A stretch of DNA of 64,000 nucleotides from Rhizobacter sp. Root1221 (GCF_001425785.1 NZ_LMDI01000012.1:249566-313565), one strand, 5' to 3'. Numbered from the stretch's first letter, positions 1 to 9,718 are shown. Notes: generated by a model not told the origin, from the letters alone. Numbers and translations: made by a program.

Positions 1-819
1 GTGGAAGAGATGAATGGCAAGGCCGGTTTCCTGTGGCAGATGGGCGCGCTCGACTTCGCGGGCGGCACCGTGGTGCACATCAACGCGGCCGTCGCTGGCC
101 TGGTGGGCGCTTTCGTGATCGGCAAGCGTGTCGGCTACGGCAAGGAAGCCTTCACCCCGCACTCGCTGACGCTGACGATGGTCGGTGCCTCGCTGCTGTG
201 GGTGGGCTGGTTCGGCTTCAACGCCGGTTCGGCACTCGAAGCCGGCAACAGCGCCGTCCTCGCGTTCATGAACACCCTGGGTGCCACCGCCGCCGCCGTG
301 CTGGCCTGGTGCATCGGCGAAGCGCTGCTCAAGGGCAAGGCCTCGATGCTCGGCGCTGCGTCGGGTGCCGTTGCCGGCCTCGTTGCCATCACGCCGGCCG
401 CCGGCAACGTCGGCCTGATGGGTGGCCTCGTGATCGGTTTCATCGCCGGTTTCGCCTGCCTGTGGGGTGTGAACGGCCTGAAGCGCCTGCTGGGTGCCGA
501 TGACTCGCTGGACGTCTTCGGTGTCCACGGTGTCGGCGGCATCGTCGGCGCGCTGCTGACCGGTGTGTTCAACAACCAGGCCCTCGGCGGCCCCGGCCTC
601 GTCGGCGACTGGGTCACCGCTTCGGTGGTGTCCAACAGCATCGGCGCCCAGGTCTGGATCCAGCTGAAGGCCGTGCTGCTGACCGTCGTCTGGTCCGGTG
701 TGGTCTCGTTCATCGCCTTCAAGGTCGTGGACCTGGTCATCGGCCTGCGGGTCACGGAAGAAGAAGAACGCGAAGGCCTGGACATCTCGGCCCACGGCGA
801 GACGGCTTACCACAAGTAA
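1..819 (+). CDS. amtB: Ammonium transporter, C-terminal part (5' truncated by window)
   Basis: This is an inner-membrane ammonia/ammonium channel of the Amt/MEP/Rh family. The first in-frame GTG is at base 1, but the real start lies upstream: His26 in GTVVHINA matches the first pore histidine of E. coli AmtB (His168), so roughly 140 N-terminal residues are missing. The second pore histidine is His176 in DVFGVHGVGG. Hydrophobic, glycine-rich membrane helices alternate through residues 20-245, and a short charged tail (TEEEEREGLD) follows. In this family a GlnK/PII gene is usually upstream, outside the window. A strong terminator follows 47 bases after the stop. Family assignment is firm; only the N terminus is unseen. 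Confidence 0.95.
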   Translation: MEEMNGKAGFLWQMGALDFAGGTVVHINAAVAGLVGAFVIGKRVGYGKEAFTPHSLTLTMVGASLLWVGWFGFNAGSALEAGNSAVLAFMNTLGATAAAVLAWCIGEALLKGKASMLGAASGAVAGLVAITPAAGNVGLMGGLVIGFIAGFACLWGVNGLKRLLGADDSLDVFGVHGVGGIVGALLTGVFNNQALGGPGLVGDWVTASVVSNSIGAQVWIQLKAVLLTVVWSGVVSFIAFKVVDLVIGLRVTEEEEREGLDISAHGETAYHK

Positions 820-866
820 GCCCTTGCCCCTGCGCCGGGCTCGACCGCCCGGCGCTCCGTTCGACA

Positions 867-894
867 AAAGAGGCCACCGAAAGGTGGCCTCTTT
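867..894 (+). terminator. Intrinsic terminator after amtB
   Basis: A perfect 12-bp stem (AAAGAGGCCACC with GGTGGCCTCTTT) closes on a GAAA tetraloop and its descending arm ends in CTTT. It lies 47 bases past the amtB stop and well before gshA, so it most likely ends amtB transcription. The U-tract is short. Confidence 0.85.
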
Positions 895-990
895 CATGGG
901 CGGCCCATCGGTGGGGGGCGGCTTGCAGCTGCCGCCGTCGCCCCCACATGCCTAGAATCTCCGCATCGACGCGATTCTTTCGGGCTCCCC

Positions 991-2286
991 ATGGTTCCTC
1001 ACCTCATCACCGCCCTCAACGGCCCGATCAATGAACTCGAGCAGCGCATCCTCGAATCGCTGCCTGCCATCGAACGCTGGTTCCGCCTCGAATGGATGGA
1101 ACACACGCCTCCGTTCTACACGTCGGTGGACGTGCGCAACGCCGGGTACAAGCTCGCGCCGGTCGACACCAACCTCTTCCCCGGAGGCTTCAACAACCTC
1201 ACCGCCGAGATGCTGCCACTGGCGGTGCAGGCGGCCATGGCTGCCATCGAAAAGATCTGCCCAGAGGCCAAGAACCTGCTGCTGATCCCCGAGAAACACA
1301 CCCGGAACAGCTTCTACCTGGCCAACGTGGCCCGCCTGAAACAGATCTTCCACCAGGCCGGCCTCAACGTGCGCCTGGGCACCCTTGACGACACCATCAC
1401 GGCCCCCACGCCGATCGACCTGCCCGACGGTACGTCGCTCACGGTCGAACCCCTGGTGCGCACGCGCGGCCGCCTCGGCCTGAAGGACTTCGACCCCTGC
1501 ACCATCCTGCTCAACAACGACCTGTCGGCCGGGTTGCCGAAGGTGCTCGAGGGCCTGCACGAGCAGTACCTGCTGCCGCCACTGCACGCCGGCTGGGCGG
1601 TGCGCCGCAAGACCAACCACTTCCAGGCCTACGAGGAGGTGGCGAAGAAGTTCGCGAAGCTGCTGGGCATGGACCCGTGGCTCATCAACCCCATGTTCGC
1701 CCGCTGCGGCGAGATCAACTTCACCGCCGGCACCGGCCAGGACGAACTGGCCACGCAGGCCGAGGCGCTGCTCGCGAAGATCCGCCGCAAGCACAAGGAA
1801 TACGGGATCCAGGAGAAGCCGTTCCTGATCGTGAAGGCGGACGCTGGCACCTACGGCATGGGCATCATGACCGTGCGCGACCCGAAGGACCTCGCCGACC
1901 TGACCCGCAAGACGCGCAACAAAATGAGCGTCATCAAGGACGGGCAGGAGGTCAGCGAGGTGATCCTGCAGGAAGGAGTGCCCACATACGAACGTGTCAA
2001 TGACGCCGTGGCCGAGCCTGTGGTCTACATGATCGACCGCTACGTGGTGGGCGGGTTCTACCGGGTGAACGCCGAACGGGGCGTGGACGAAAACCTGAAC
2101 TCGCCGGGGGCGGTGTTCGCGCCACTGGCGTTTGCCGAGTCCAACCAGCTTCCGAAGCCGGGCGTGAAACCCGGCGCCAGTGCGCCCAACCGGTTCTACA
2201 TGTACGGGGTGATTGCCCGGCTGGCCATGTTGGCGGCCAGCTACGAGCTGGAAGCCACCGATCCGGATGCCGAGGTTTACGAATAG
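991..2286 (+). CDS. gshA: Glutamate-cysteine ligase (beta-proteobacterial/Acidithiobacillus type)
   Basis: It catalyses ATP-dependent joining of glutamate and cysteine, the first step of glutathione synthesis in the cytoplasm. The 431-residue protein lacks the E. coli GshA pattern. It resembles instead the shorter ligase family known from Acidithiobacillus and betaproteobacteria, with the N-terminal block DTNLFPGGFNNL (about residues 59-70) and the nucleotide-binding-like stretch KADAGTYGMGIMTV (about 283-296). The ATG at 991 is the first good start after the amtB terminator; a weak TAGAAT hexamer at 953-958 could be its -10. gshB, the second pathway enzyme, lies 2 kb downstream past kup, which supports the assignment. 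Confidence 0.93.
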   Translation: MVPHLITALNGPINELEQRILESLPAIERWFRLEWMEHTPPFYTSVDVRNAGYKLAPVDTNLFPGGFNNLTAEMLPLAVQAAMAAIEKICPEAKNLLLIPEKHTRNSFYLANVARLKQIFHQAGLNVRLGTLDDTITAPTPIDLPDGTSLTVEPLVRTRGRLGLKDFDPCTILLNNDLSAGLPKVLEGLHEQYLLPPLHAGWAVRRKTNHFQAYEEVAKKFAKLLGMDPWLINPMFARCGEINFTAGTGQDELATQAEALLAKIRRKHKEYGIQEKPFLIVKADAGTYGMGIMTVRDPKDLADLTRKTRNKMSVIKDGQEVSEVILQEGVPTYERVNDAVAEPVVYMIDRYVVGGFYRVNAERGVDENLNSPGAVFAPLAFAESNQLPKPGVKPGASAPNRFYMYGVIARLAMLAASYELEATDPDAEVYE

Positions 2287-2309
2287 TGCCCGCTCGGGCA
2301 AGATGCAGT

Positions 2310-2324
2310 TGTTGCATTGCAACA
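2310..2324. promoter_or_regulatory. Inverted repeat upstream of kup
   Basis: TGTTGC-ATT-GCAACA is a perfect 6-bp inverted repeat with a 3-base centre, sitting between the gshA stop and kup. It has no U-tract, so an operator is as plausible as a terminator. No regulator can be named from sequence. Confidence 0.3.
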
Positions 2325-2401
2325 TTGATCTTGTCCCGCAGGTGCAAAATGGCGACCCCTAGTTTCCCGAGCCCGCGCCGCCCCAAGCGTTGCGGACTAC
2401 C

Positions 2402-4276
2402 GTGACCCAGCCCCGTCCCACTTCCAGCCTTGCGGTCCTCACGCTGGGCGCCATCGGTGTCGTGTACGGCGACATCGGAACGAGCCCCCTCTACGCGCTG
2501 AAGGAAGTTTTTGCCCACGGGCGCGTGGCGCTCAGCGAGGAAAGCATCTTTGGCGTGCTCTCGCTGGTGTTCTGGACCCTCACGGTCATCGTGGGGCTGA
2601 AGTACGTGGCCCTGATCCTGCGTGCCGACAACAACGGCGAAGGTGGCCTCATCGCGATGCTGGCACTGGCCTCCACCGCGGTGGCCGAACGCCCGGCACT
2701 GCGCAACCGGCTTCTGCTGGTTGGCGTGTTCGGCACGGCCATCTTCTTCGGCGACGGTGTCATCACCCCGGCCATCTCGGTGCTGTCCGCCGTCGAGGGC
2801 CTCGAGGTGGCCGCGCCCGGGCTGCACCGCTGGATCGTGCCCATCACGTTGCTGGTGCTGACGGTGCTGTTCATCGTGCAGCGCCACGGCACGGCCAGCG
2901 TGGGCAAGTTCTTCGGGCCGGTGATGGTGGTGTGGTTCGCGGTGCTGGCGCTGCTGGGCGTGCAGCACATCTTGACGAACCCGGCCGTGCTGTGGGCGCT
3001 GAATCCCGTGTACGCGATCAAGTTCCTGTTTGCGCACCCGGCCACGTCGTTCGTGGCACTCGGTGCGCTGGTGCTGTGTGTCACTGGCGCCGAGGCGCTG
3101 TATGCCGACATGGGGCACTTCGGCAAGCGCCCCATCCGCATCGCGTGGTTCTCGCTGGCCATGCCGGCGCTCGTGCTGAACTACTTCGGCCAGGGCGCCC
3201 TGCTGCTCGCCCACCCCGAGAACGTCAACAACCCGTTCTACGAAATGGCACCGCAATGGGCGCTGTACCCGCTGATCGCACTGGCCACCTGCGCCACGGT
3301 CATCGCGTCGCAGGCCCTCATCACGGCGGCGTTTTCCATCACGAAACAGGCCATCCAGCTCGGGTACCTGCCGCGCATGCACATCCTGCACACTTCGGTG
3401 AAGGAAGCGGGCCAGGTCTACGTGCCCGTCGTCAACTGGGGGCTGTACGTCTGCATCGTCTTCGCGGTGGCGCTGTTCGGGTCCAGCGGCAAGCTGGCCG
3501 GCGCCTACGGCATCGCCGTGACCGTGGACATGCTGATCACCACCACGATGACGTTCTTCGTCATCCGCTACGGCTGGAAGTACCCGTGGTTCGTGTGCGT
3601 GGCGGCCACCGGCTTCTTCTTCGTGGTGGATGCGGTGTTCTTTGCCGCGAACATCGTCAAGGTGTTCGACGGTGGCTGGTTCCCGCTGATGATCGGCGGC
3701 GTGATGTTCACGCTGATGATGACGTGGAAGGACGGCCGCCAACTGATGCGCGACCGGCTGCGCGACGACGCCATCGACCTCGTGAGTTTCCTCGATGCGG
3801 TGTTCCTGAGCCCGCCGGCCCGGGTCACCGGCACGGCCGTGTTCCTGGTCAGCGAACAGGGCCTCACGCCCAACGCGTTGCTGCACAACCTCAAGCACAA
3901 CAAGGTGCTGCATGAGACCAACGTGTTCGTCACCGTCATGCACCACGAAGTGCCGTGGATCGGCTTCGACAGGCGTGTGGAGATGACGTCCCTGGGGCAC
4001 GACTGCTGGCAGGTCACGCTGCACTTTGGTTTCAAGAACGACCCCGATGTGCCCGAGGCGCTGAACCTGCTGCGCGGCCGCGGCGTGCGCCTCGACGAGA
4101 TGGAAACCTCGTACTTCCTGTCGCGTGACATCGTGATCCCGTCGCTGGGCGAAGGCATGGTGATGTGGCGCGAGAAGATGTTCGCGAGCATGCACCACAA
4201 CGCCAGCGGTGCGGCTGACTTCCTCAGTTTGCCGACCAACCGGGTCGTCGAGCTCGGCTCCAAGATCGAGATCTGA
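2402..4276 (+). CDS. kup: Low-affinity potassium transporter Kup
   Basis: It is an inner-membrane K+/H+ symporter of the KUP/HAK/KT family. The family signature [17 protein letters not shown] lies near the N terminus, followed by about 12 membrane helices up to residue 440 and a cytoplasmic C-terminal domain of about 180 residues ([18 protein letters not shown] onward). The length of 624 residues is normal. The start is uncertain: GTG at 2402 gives MTQPRPTSS and fits the family, while TTG at 2390 would add four residues. Neither has a convincing Shine-Dalgarno. It sits between gshA and gshB, an arrangement that may matter because glutathione gates potassium efflux systems. Confidence 0.95.
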   Translation: MTQPRPTSSLAVLTLGAIGVVYGDIGTSPLYALKEVFAHGRVALSEESIFGVLSLVFWTLTVIVGLKYVALILRADNNGEGGLIAMLALASTAVAERPALRNRLLLVGVFGTAIFFGDGVITPAISVLSAVEGLEVAAPGLHRWIVPITLLVLTVLFIVQRHGTASVGKFFGPVMVVWFAVLALLGVQHILTNPAVLWALNPVYAIKFLFAHPATSFVALGALVLCVTGAEALYADMGHFGKRPIRIAWFSLAMPALVLNYFGQGALLLAHPENVNNPFYEMAPQWALYPLIALATCATVIASQALITAAFSITKQAIQLGYLPRMHILHTSVKEAGQVYVPVVNWGLYVCIVFAVALFGSSGKLAGAYGIAVTVDMLITTTMTFFVIRYGWKYPWFVCVAATGFFFVVDAVFFAANIVKVFDGGWFPLMIGGVMFTLMMTWKDGRQLMRDRLRDDAIDLVSFLDAVFLSPPARVTGTAVFLVSEQGLTPNALLHNLKHNKVLHETNVFVTVMHHEVPWIGFDRRVEMTSLGHDCWQVTLHFGFKNDPDVPEALNLLRGRGVRLDEMETSYFLSRDIVIPSLGEGMVMWREKMFASMHHNASGAADFLSLPTNRVVELGSKIEI

Positions 4277-4358
4277 CGGGCGAGGTGAAGGCCGTGATGC
4301 AGCGGTGGCGCCCGTTTTGTGCAACAGTGTCGGCCTTGCCCGATCGTTGCCCCTCGCC

Positions 4359-5309
4359 ATGAAACTGCTCTTTGTCGCCGACCCGCTCGACACGTTCAAG
4401 CCGTACAAGGACTCGACCTTCGCGATGATGCGCGAGGCCGCGCGCCGAGGGCACACGCTGCTCGTGTGCGAACCGCGTGACCTGCATTGGCAGCGCGGCG
4501 GGCGGGTCAGTGCACCGCTGCGCGAAATCGCGCTCACCGGTAGCCTCGACGATTGGTACACCGTGGTGTCCGCGGGCACCGTCACGGCGCTGGCCGACGT
4601 GGACGCGGTGCTGATGCGCAAGGACCCGCCGTTCGACAGCGAGTTCTTCTACGCCACCCACCTGCTCGAGCAGGCAGAACGTGACGGCGCACGGGTCTTC
4701 AACAAGCCGTCGGCGTTGCGCGATCACCCTGAAAAACTCGCGATCCTCGAGTTCCCGCAGTTCATCGGCCCCACGCTCGTGACCCGCTCGGATGCGGACA
4801 TCCGCCGCTTCCACGCCGAACACCAGGACATCATCCTCAAGCCCCTCGACGGCATGGGGGGCATGGGCATCTTCCGCGTGGGCCCCGATGGCCTGAACCT
4901 CGGCAGCATCAGCGAAACGCTGAACCGCGGTGGCGCACAGACGGTGATGGTGCAGCGTTACCTGCCCGAGATCGTGCGCGGCGACAAGCGGGTGCTGGTG
5001 ATCGGTGGCAAGCCGGTGCCGCACGTGCTGGCACGCATTCCCCAGGGCAGCGAAATCCGCGGCAACCTCGCGGCGGGTGGCAAGGGCGTGGCGCAGCCGC
5101 TCAACACGCGAGACCGCGAGATCGCCGAATACCTGGGCCCCATCCTTGCGGCCCGTGGCCTGCTGCTCGTGGGCCTGGACATCATCGGTGACAGCCTCAC
5201 CGAGATCAACGTCACCAGCCCCACCTGTTTCCAGGAAATCACGCAACAGGCCGGTTTCGACGTGGCCGCGATGTTCATCGACGCGCTCGAGGCCGCGCTG
5301 GCCGGCTGA
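4359..5309 (+). CDS. gshB: Glutathione synthetase
   Basis: It joins gamma-glutamylcysteine and glycine using ATP, the last step of glutathione synthesis, in the cytoplasm. The 316-residue protein matches the prokaryotic GshB length. An N-terminal domain starts MKLLFVADPLDTFKPYKDST. The ATP-grasp part contains VFNKPSALRDHPEKL (about 114-128), the glycine-rich loop KPLDGMGGMGIF (about 159-170) and the metal-binding INVTSPTCFQE near the end. The frame is open upstream to 4209, but ATG 4359 is the family start and avoids overlap with kup. It is the partner of gshA in the same direction, possibly one transcript. Confidence 0.96.
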   Translation: MKLLFVADPLDTFKPYKDSTFAMMREAARRGHTLLVCEPRDLHWQRGGRVSAPLREIALTGSLDDWYTVVSAGTVTALADVDAVLMRKDPPFDSEFFYATHLLEQAERDGARVFNKPSALRDHPEKLAILEFPQFIGPTLVTRSDADIRRFHAEHQDIILKPLDGMGGMGIFRVGPDGLNLGSISETLNRGGAQTVMVQRYLPEIVRGDKRVLVIGGKPVPHVLARIPQGSEIRGNLAAGGKGVAQPLNTRDREIAEYLGPILAARGLLLVGLDIIGDSLTEINVTSPTCFQEITQQAGFDVAAMFIDALEAALAG

Positions 5310-5340
5310 CGGGACCCGCGCCAGGCAGGGACCGCGGCAG

Positions 5341-5489
5341 GGCGAGCGAGGCGAAGCGAGCAACGCCCCGAAACGCGAACGCCAGGAAGGCTAGCGAAGC
5401 GACGCCGCAGATCAAGCTACCGCCGAGCCCGGGTCCCCCGGGCGACCGCGGGCGCCCCCCGGGGGCAGGAGCGAAGCGACTGGGGGGCC
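5341..5489 (+). repeat. Dispersed structured intergenic repeat, copy A (diverged)
   Basis: This shares the ordered blocks of two other copies in the window (42881-42990 inverted, 49711-49819): GCGAAGCGA-type purine-rich start, ATCAAGCTACCGCC, a run of CCCGGG/GGGC palindromes, GGGGGCAGGAGCGAAGCGAC and the conserved outer end TGGGGGGCC. It fills most of the gap between gshB and uup. Copy A is the most diverged, with extra bases before the ATCAAG block. It contains no coding frame of its own. Confidence 0.7.
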
Positions 5490-5517
5490 ATAATCACGCT
5501 TTGCGCATTGTTTCCCC

Positions 5518-7404
5518 ATGGCCGTCCTCTCGCTCTCCAATGCCCACCTGGCCTTCGGCCACGTGGCCCTGCTCGACAACGCCGCGTTTTCCCTCGAGGC
5601 GGGCGAGCGGCTGGGCCTGATCGGCCGCAACGGGGCCGGCAAGTCTTCGCTGCTGAAGATCATCGCCGGCCTGGAAAAGCCTGACGACGGCCTGCTCCAG
5701 ATCACCCAGGGCCTGCGCATCTGCTATGTGCCGCAGGAACCGGTCTTCGACCTGACCGCCTCCGTGTTCGACGTGGTGAGCATCGGCGTGGCCGAGGCGA
5801 AGTCGGTGCGCCAACAGTACGAAGAACACGCCGAAGGGGTGGACCTGGACGCGCTGCAGACCCGCATCGAGGCGCTCGACGCGTGGACGTGGGAGCAGCG
5901 CGTGGACACCACGCTCGCGCAACTGCACCTCGACGGCGCCCGCACCGTGGGTGAGTTGTCGGGCGGCATGAAAAAACGCGTGGCCCTTGCGCAGGCGCTC
6001 GTGGCCGTGCCCGACGTGCTGCTGCTCGACGAACCCACCAACCACCTGGACCTCGACTCCATCGCGTGGCTCGAAGACCTGCTGCGCGCATTCAAGGGCA
6101 GCGTGATGCTGATCACCCACGACCGCGCATTCCTCGACGGCGTGGCCACCCGCATCCTCGAACTCGACCGCGGCATCATCCGCAGCTACCCGGGCAACTT
6201 CACGGCCTATGAGCGCCTGAAGGAAGAGCAGCTCGCGTCCGAAGCGCTCGCGAACGCCCGCGCCGACAAGCTGCTGGCGCAGGAGGAGGTGTGGATTCGC
6301 AGGGGGGTAGAGGCGCGCCGCACGCGCAGCGTGGCCCGCATCGCGCGCCTCGAGGTGTTGCGTGCCAGCCGCCAGTCCCGCCGCGACTCGCTCGGGCAAG
6401 TGCGGCTCGAGGTCGACGCGGGTGCGTCCAGCGGCAAGATCGTGGCGGAACTGCGCGACGTGGCCAAGCGCTTCGACGACAAGGTGATCGTCAAGGGCTT
6501 CAACGCCACCATCCTGCGTGGCGACAAGGTGGGCCTCATCGGCCCGAACGGCGCCGGCAAGACCACGCTGCTCAAGCTCATCCTCGGCGAACTGCAGCCC
6601 GACAGCGGAGCCATCCGCCAGGGCACGAAACTCGAGGTGGCCTACTTCGACCAGATGCGCAGCACGTTGAAACTCGATGCCACGCTGGCCGACACCATCA
6701 GCCCCGGCAGCGAGTGGGTGGAATTCAATGGCGCGCGCAAGCACGTCATGAGCTACCTGAACGACTTCCTCTTTTCGCCGGAGCGGGCCAACTCGCCGGT
6801 GCGCACCTTGTCGGGTGGTGAACGCAACCGCCTGCTGCTCGCCCGCCTGTTCGCGCTGCCCGCCAACGTGCTGGTGCTCGACGAGCCCACCAACGACCTC
6901 GACATCGACACGCTCGAACTGCTCGAGGAGCTGCTGCAGAGCTACCCCGGCACCGTGTTCCTCGTGAGCCACGACCGCCGATTCCTCGACAACGTCGTCA
7001 CCAGCACCATCGCGTGGGAGGGTGAGGACGGCGAAGGGTTGTGGCGCGAATACGAAGGCGGATATGAGGACTGGAAGCTGCAACGCGATCGCGCACGCAG
7101 CCTGCGCGACAAGGCCGCCCGCGCCGCCCCGGCACCCACGCCCCCGGCTGCTGCTGCCGCAACCCCTGCGGCAGCACCCGTGAAGAAGGCGAAGCTCAGC
7201 TACAAGGAGCAGCGCGAACTCGACGGCCTCCCGGCGCGCATCGAGGCCCTCGAGACCGAACAGAAGCAGCTGGCCGATCTGTTGTCGGGTGTGGAGATCT
7301 ACACGGATGCGAAGCGCCTGGCCGAGGTGCAGGCGCGTTGCGCGGCCCTCGACGACGAACTGCTGGCGGCCATGGAGCGCTGGGAAGCGCTCGGGTCACG
7401 CTGA
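5518..7404 (+). CDS. uup: ABC-F ATPase, Uup type
   Basis: It is a soluble duplicated ABC ATPase of the ABC-F family, whose members act on ribosomes or, for Uup, affect transposon excision and replication-linked processes. There are two ATPase cassettes: Walker A GRNGAGKS (about 37-44), signature LSGGMKKR (about 146-153) and Walker B LLLDEPTNHLD (about 171-181); then GPNGAGKT (about 342-349), LSGGERNR and VLDEPTNDLD. The C-terminal 90 residues form an Ala/Pro linker and a predicted coiled coil (SYKEQRELDGLPARIEALE), which distinguishes Uup from EttA. There are no membrane segments. ATG 5518 gives the typical start MAVLSLSNAHLAFG. Length 628 matches Uup. Confidence 0.93.
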   Translation: MAVLSLSNAHLAFGHVALLDNAAFSLEAGERLGLIGRNGAGKSSLLKIIAGLEKPDDGLLQITQGLRICYVPQEPVFDLTASVFDVVSIGVAEAKSVRQQYEEHAEGVDLDALQTRIEALDAWTWEQRVDTTLAQLHLDGARTVGELSGGMKKRVALAQALVAVPDVLLLDEPTNHLDLDSIAWLEDLLRAFKGSVMLITHDRAFLDGVATRILELDRGIIRSYPGNFTAYERLKEEQLASEALANARADKLLAQEEVWIRRGVEARRTRSVARIARLEVLRASRQSRRDSLGQVRLEVDAGASSGKIVAELRDVAKRFDDKVIVKGFNATILRGDKVGLIGPNGAGKTTLLKLILGELQPDSGAIRQGTKLEVAYFDQMRSTLKLDATLADTISPGSEWVEFNGARKHVMSYLNDFLFSPERANSPVRTLSGGERNRLLLARLFALPANVLVLDEPTNDLDIDTLELLEELLQSYPGTVFLVSHDRRFLDNVVTSTIAWEGEDGEGLWREYEGGYEDWKLQRDRARSLRDKAARAAPAPTPPAAAAATPAAAPVKKAKLSYKEQRELDGLPARIEALETEQKQLADLLSGVEIYTDAKRLAEVQARCAALDDELLAAMERWEALGSR

Positions 7405-7434
7405 CGCAGCGGCGGCCCTTCGGGGCCGTCAGCG
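7399..7434. terminator. Bidirectional hairpin between convergent genes
   Basis: CGGCCC-TTCG-GGGCCG (7413-7428) forms a very stable tetraloop hairpin. It can extend or rearrange using CGCTGACG (7399-7406) and CGTCAGCG (7427-7434). It overlaps the stop codons of uup (+) and the next gene (-). There is no U-tract, so termination in either direction is inferred from position. Confidence 0.5.
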
Positions 7435-8184
7435 GCTGAGCACGCCGAACCAGGAATCGCTGGCCGCGCGGTGCGTGCGGCTGATGATCAGGCCCGACTG
7501 CAGGTACAGCGCGTTGAGCAGGCGCGCCGCGCGTTCGATGTCGAAGCCGGGCCAGTCGGTCAACTCGCGCATGGACACGCTGTCGCCCTGCAGGCGCTGG
7601 ATGGCGGCCATCAGCGCGCCGGTGACCCGCAGGTCGCCCAGTTCGAGCCCCGGGGCCACGCGGTAGGCCACGGGCCCCGCGATTTCGGGCAGCAGCGTGG
7701 CGCGGGACCCGCGCAGCGCAAATTCCCACAGCACCGGGCGCAGCGGGTGGTAGTGCTGGTCTTCGCCGATCAGGGCCTTTTCGTCGTCGCCCGGCGGCCG
7801 CAACACGGCGGGCTCCACGTGCAGCACCCGCAGTTCGGTGGGGCGCTGCTTCAGCAGCGCGTCGAGGCTGATGGGGCAATGCACGAGGCGTTCCACCGCG
7901 AACACCGTGAGTGGCACGACCATGTCGCCCATCTGCAGGTGGATCACCACCTGCTGCGAATGGCGCACGCAGGCAGCGAGCACCTCCAGGGCCTCCGACG
8001 CATGACCGGCGTGTTCGAACCGGCTGAGGTCGGCCAGCAGCGACGGGCTCAGCGCGGCGGCGCGCGTGGACGTTTCACGCACGATGCCGCGTGCCCGTGG
8101 GCCCCCGGGTTCGTGCAGGTAACGTTCGAAGGCACTGACCCGGATCAACTCGGGTTCGCCAAAGGGAATGGTGGGTTCAAACAT
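7429..8184 (-). CDS. Conserved hypothetical protein, unrecognised family
   Basis: This is a 251-residue soluble protein with no signal peptide or membrane helix, and I do not recognise the family. The central part (IHLQMGDMVVPLTVFAVE) is beta-rich. The last 60 residues (MRELTDWPGFDIERAARLLN) look like a small winged-helix-type module followed by LYLQSGLIISRTH. The ATG at 8184 (MFEPTIPFGEPEL) is preferred over the GTG at 8241, which would add a basic, unconserved-looking leader. It converges on uup with stop codons only 24 bases apart, and is followed on the same strand by the MocR regulator, 87 bases upstream of it. Codon use is like the neighbours. Confidence 0.75.
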   Translation of the reverse strand: MFEPTIPFGEPELIRVSAFERYLHEPGGPRARGIVRETSTRAAALSPSLLADLSRFEHAGHASEALEVLAACVRHSQQVVIHLQMGDMVVPLTVFAVERLVHCPISLDALLKQRPTELRVLHVEPAVLRPPGDDEKALIGEDQHYHPLRPVLWEFALRGSRATLLPEIAGPVAYRVAPGLELGDLRVTGALMAAIQRLQGDSVSMRELTDWPGFDIERAARLLNALYLQSGLIISRTHRAASDSWFGVLSR

Positions 8185-8271
8185 GCAGGGGAATCGCTTC
8201 AGGCGTGACTGTATGCCACACAGGCGCCGATGGGAAATCACTCAACCGTGGGAAGACGCCGTTCCATCGGG

Positions 8272-9702
8272 TCAGGTGCCTCGCCGGGCCCGTTCGACGG
8301 CCTGCCAGAACCGTGGCTCCTGGGTCGTGGCGAAGTTGATGCGCATCAACGGCGTGGGCCGTGGCGTGGCAAAGAACAATGAACCCGGGGCCAGGAACCA
8401 TCCGTCGTCCAGCATCGCGTGCGACAGGCGCTCGGTGTCCATCCCCACGTCCACCCAGCCGAACAGGCCGCGGGGCGGTGCGGCAAAGCGGAACCCTGCG
8501 GCTTCTGCCACGCGCACCGTGCGCGCCCGCGCGGCGTCCAGGCGTTGGATCACCCGCTCGATGTGCCGGCGCAGCAGGCCATGCTCCAGGCAGTGAGCGA
8601 TTGCTTGCTCCAGCAAGGCGGGTGTGGTGAGGCTGGTCAAGAGCTTGGTATCGATCACCCGCTCCACGAGCGCGGGTGAGGCCGCCAGGTACCCCACGCG
8701 CCAGTTGGGTGCCAGCACCTTCGAGAATCCCGACACGTACACCGTGCGCCCGAGGCCGTCGAGTGCCGACAGGCGCGGCAGGTGGGCCGGCGCGAGGTGG
8801 CCGTAGGTGTCATCCTCGACGATGTGCAGGTCGTGGGCCTGTGCCAGCTGGAGCAGCCGGTGCGCGTGCCCGAGCGACAGCGAGGCCCCCGTGGGGTTGT
8901 GCAACACGGACACGGTCACGTACAACCGCGGCCGGTCGGCCGGCTTCTGGGCCTCGATGAGGCGTGCCATCGCCGCGAGGTCGGGGCCGTCGTCGCCACG
9001 TGGCACCGGCAGCAGCCTCATGCCCAGTGCCGTGAGGCGTGCGTATTCCACCGACCAGCCAGGTTCGTCGACCAGCACCGTGTCGCCCGGTCGCAGCAGT
9101 GTGCGGGTCACGATGTCGAGGGCGTGGATCGCGCCCGACGTGGTGACGATCTGCGAGGGCTGCGCCGACACGCCGATTTCGGCGAGCCGGGCCGACAGCG
9201 CCTGGCGCAGGCGCGAGTCGCCTGCGGGTTCCCCGTAGCGCAGCGACAGGGCTTCCAGTTGCGCGCCGCTGGTCACGCGCCGCAACGCGGTGGCCAGCAT
9301 CGGCAGGTCGAGCCACTCCACTGGCAGGGTGCCCAGGCCCGGCATCGGCTGGGCGCCAGGGGGCTGGAACATGCCGCGCACCAACGCGGTGGCGCTGACG
9401 GGGGCGGTGGGGCGGGCCCGGGGTGCCGGTTCCGCTGCGGCGGATGCCTGTGTGGCGGGGTGGAGGTCGCGAACGAAAAAGCCGCGCTGCCGCCGGGCCT
9501 CCACGAGGCCCTGGGCGAGCAGTTGGTCGTACGCAGCCACCACGGTGTGGGGACTCACCCCGTGGCGGCGCGCGCATTCACGCACCGACGGCAACCGCGA
9601 TCCCGGGGCGATCAACCGCTGGCGGATGCGTTCGGCGAACCGGCCAGCCAGTTGCTCGGTGAGGGTGGTGTGGGCCTGGCGGGAAAGCAGCGGGGTGTTC
9701 AT
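8272..9702 (-). CDS. MocR/PdxR-type transcription regulator (GntR wHTH + aminotransferase domain)
   Basis: It is a PLP-dependent DNA-binding regulator. An N-terminal GntR winged helix contains LPSVRECARRHGVSPHTVV (about 37-55). A linker leads to a fold-type I aminotransferase domain with NPTGAS, DDTYGHL and the PLP-lysine region SGFSKVLAPNWRVGY. Length 476 is normal for MocR. ATG 9702 (MNTPLLSRQAHTTL) is chosen over an upstream TTG at 9747. It is divergently transcribed from an aminotransferase-PhzF pair across a 107-bp gap that contains an inverted repeat, the classic arrangement for a MocR controlling its neighbour. The ligand is unknown; members respond to PLP or amino compounds. Confidence 0.9.
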   Translation of the reverse strand: MNTPLLSRQAHTTLTEQLAGRFAERIRQRLIAPGSRLPSVRECARRHGVSPHTVVAAYDQLLAQGLVEARRQRGFFVRDLHPATQASAAAEPAPRARPTAPVSATALVRGMFQPPGAQPMPGLGTLPVEWLDLPMLATALRRVTSGAQLEALSLRYGEPAGDSRLRQALSARLAEIGVSAQPSQIVTTSGAIHALDIVTRTLLRPGDTVLVDEPGWSVEYARLTALGMRLLPVPRGDDGPDLAAMARLIEAQKPADRPRLYVTVSVLHNPTGASLSLGHAHRLLQLAQAHDLHIVEDDTYGHLAPAHLPRLSALDGLGRTVYVSGFSKVLAPNWRVGYLAASPALVERVIDTKLLTSLTTPALLEQAIAHCLEHGLLRRHIERVIQRLDAARARTVRVAEAAGFRFAAPPRGLFGWVDVGMDTERLSHAMLDDGWFLAPGSLFFATPRPTPLMRINFATTQEPRFWQAVERARRGT

Positions 9703-9718
9703 GTGTCGGTCTGGCAAC

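Noticed and set aside
1997-4621. Open frame of 874 codons on the minus strand opposite gshA and kup
   Set aside because: It is arginine/histidine/glutamine-rich with no recognisable domain, and lies opposite two certain genes. Long antisense frames are expected at this GC content.
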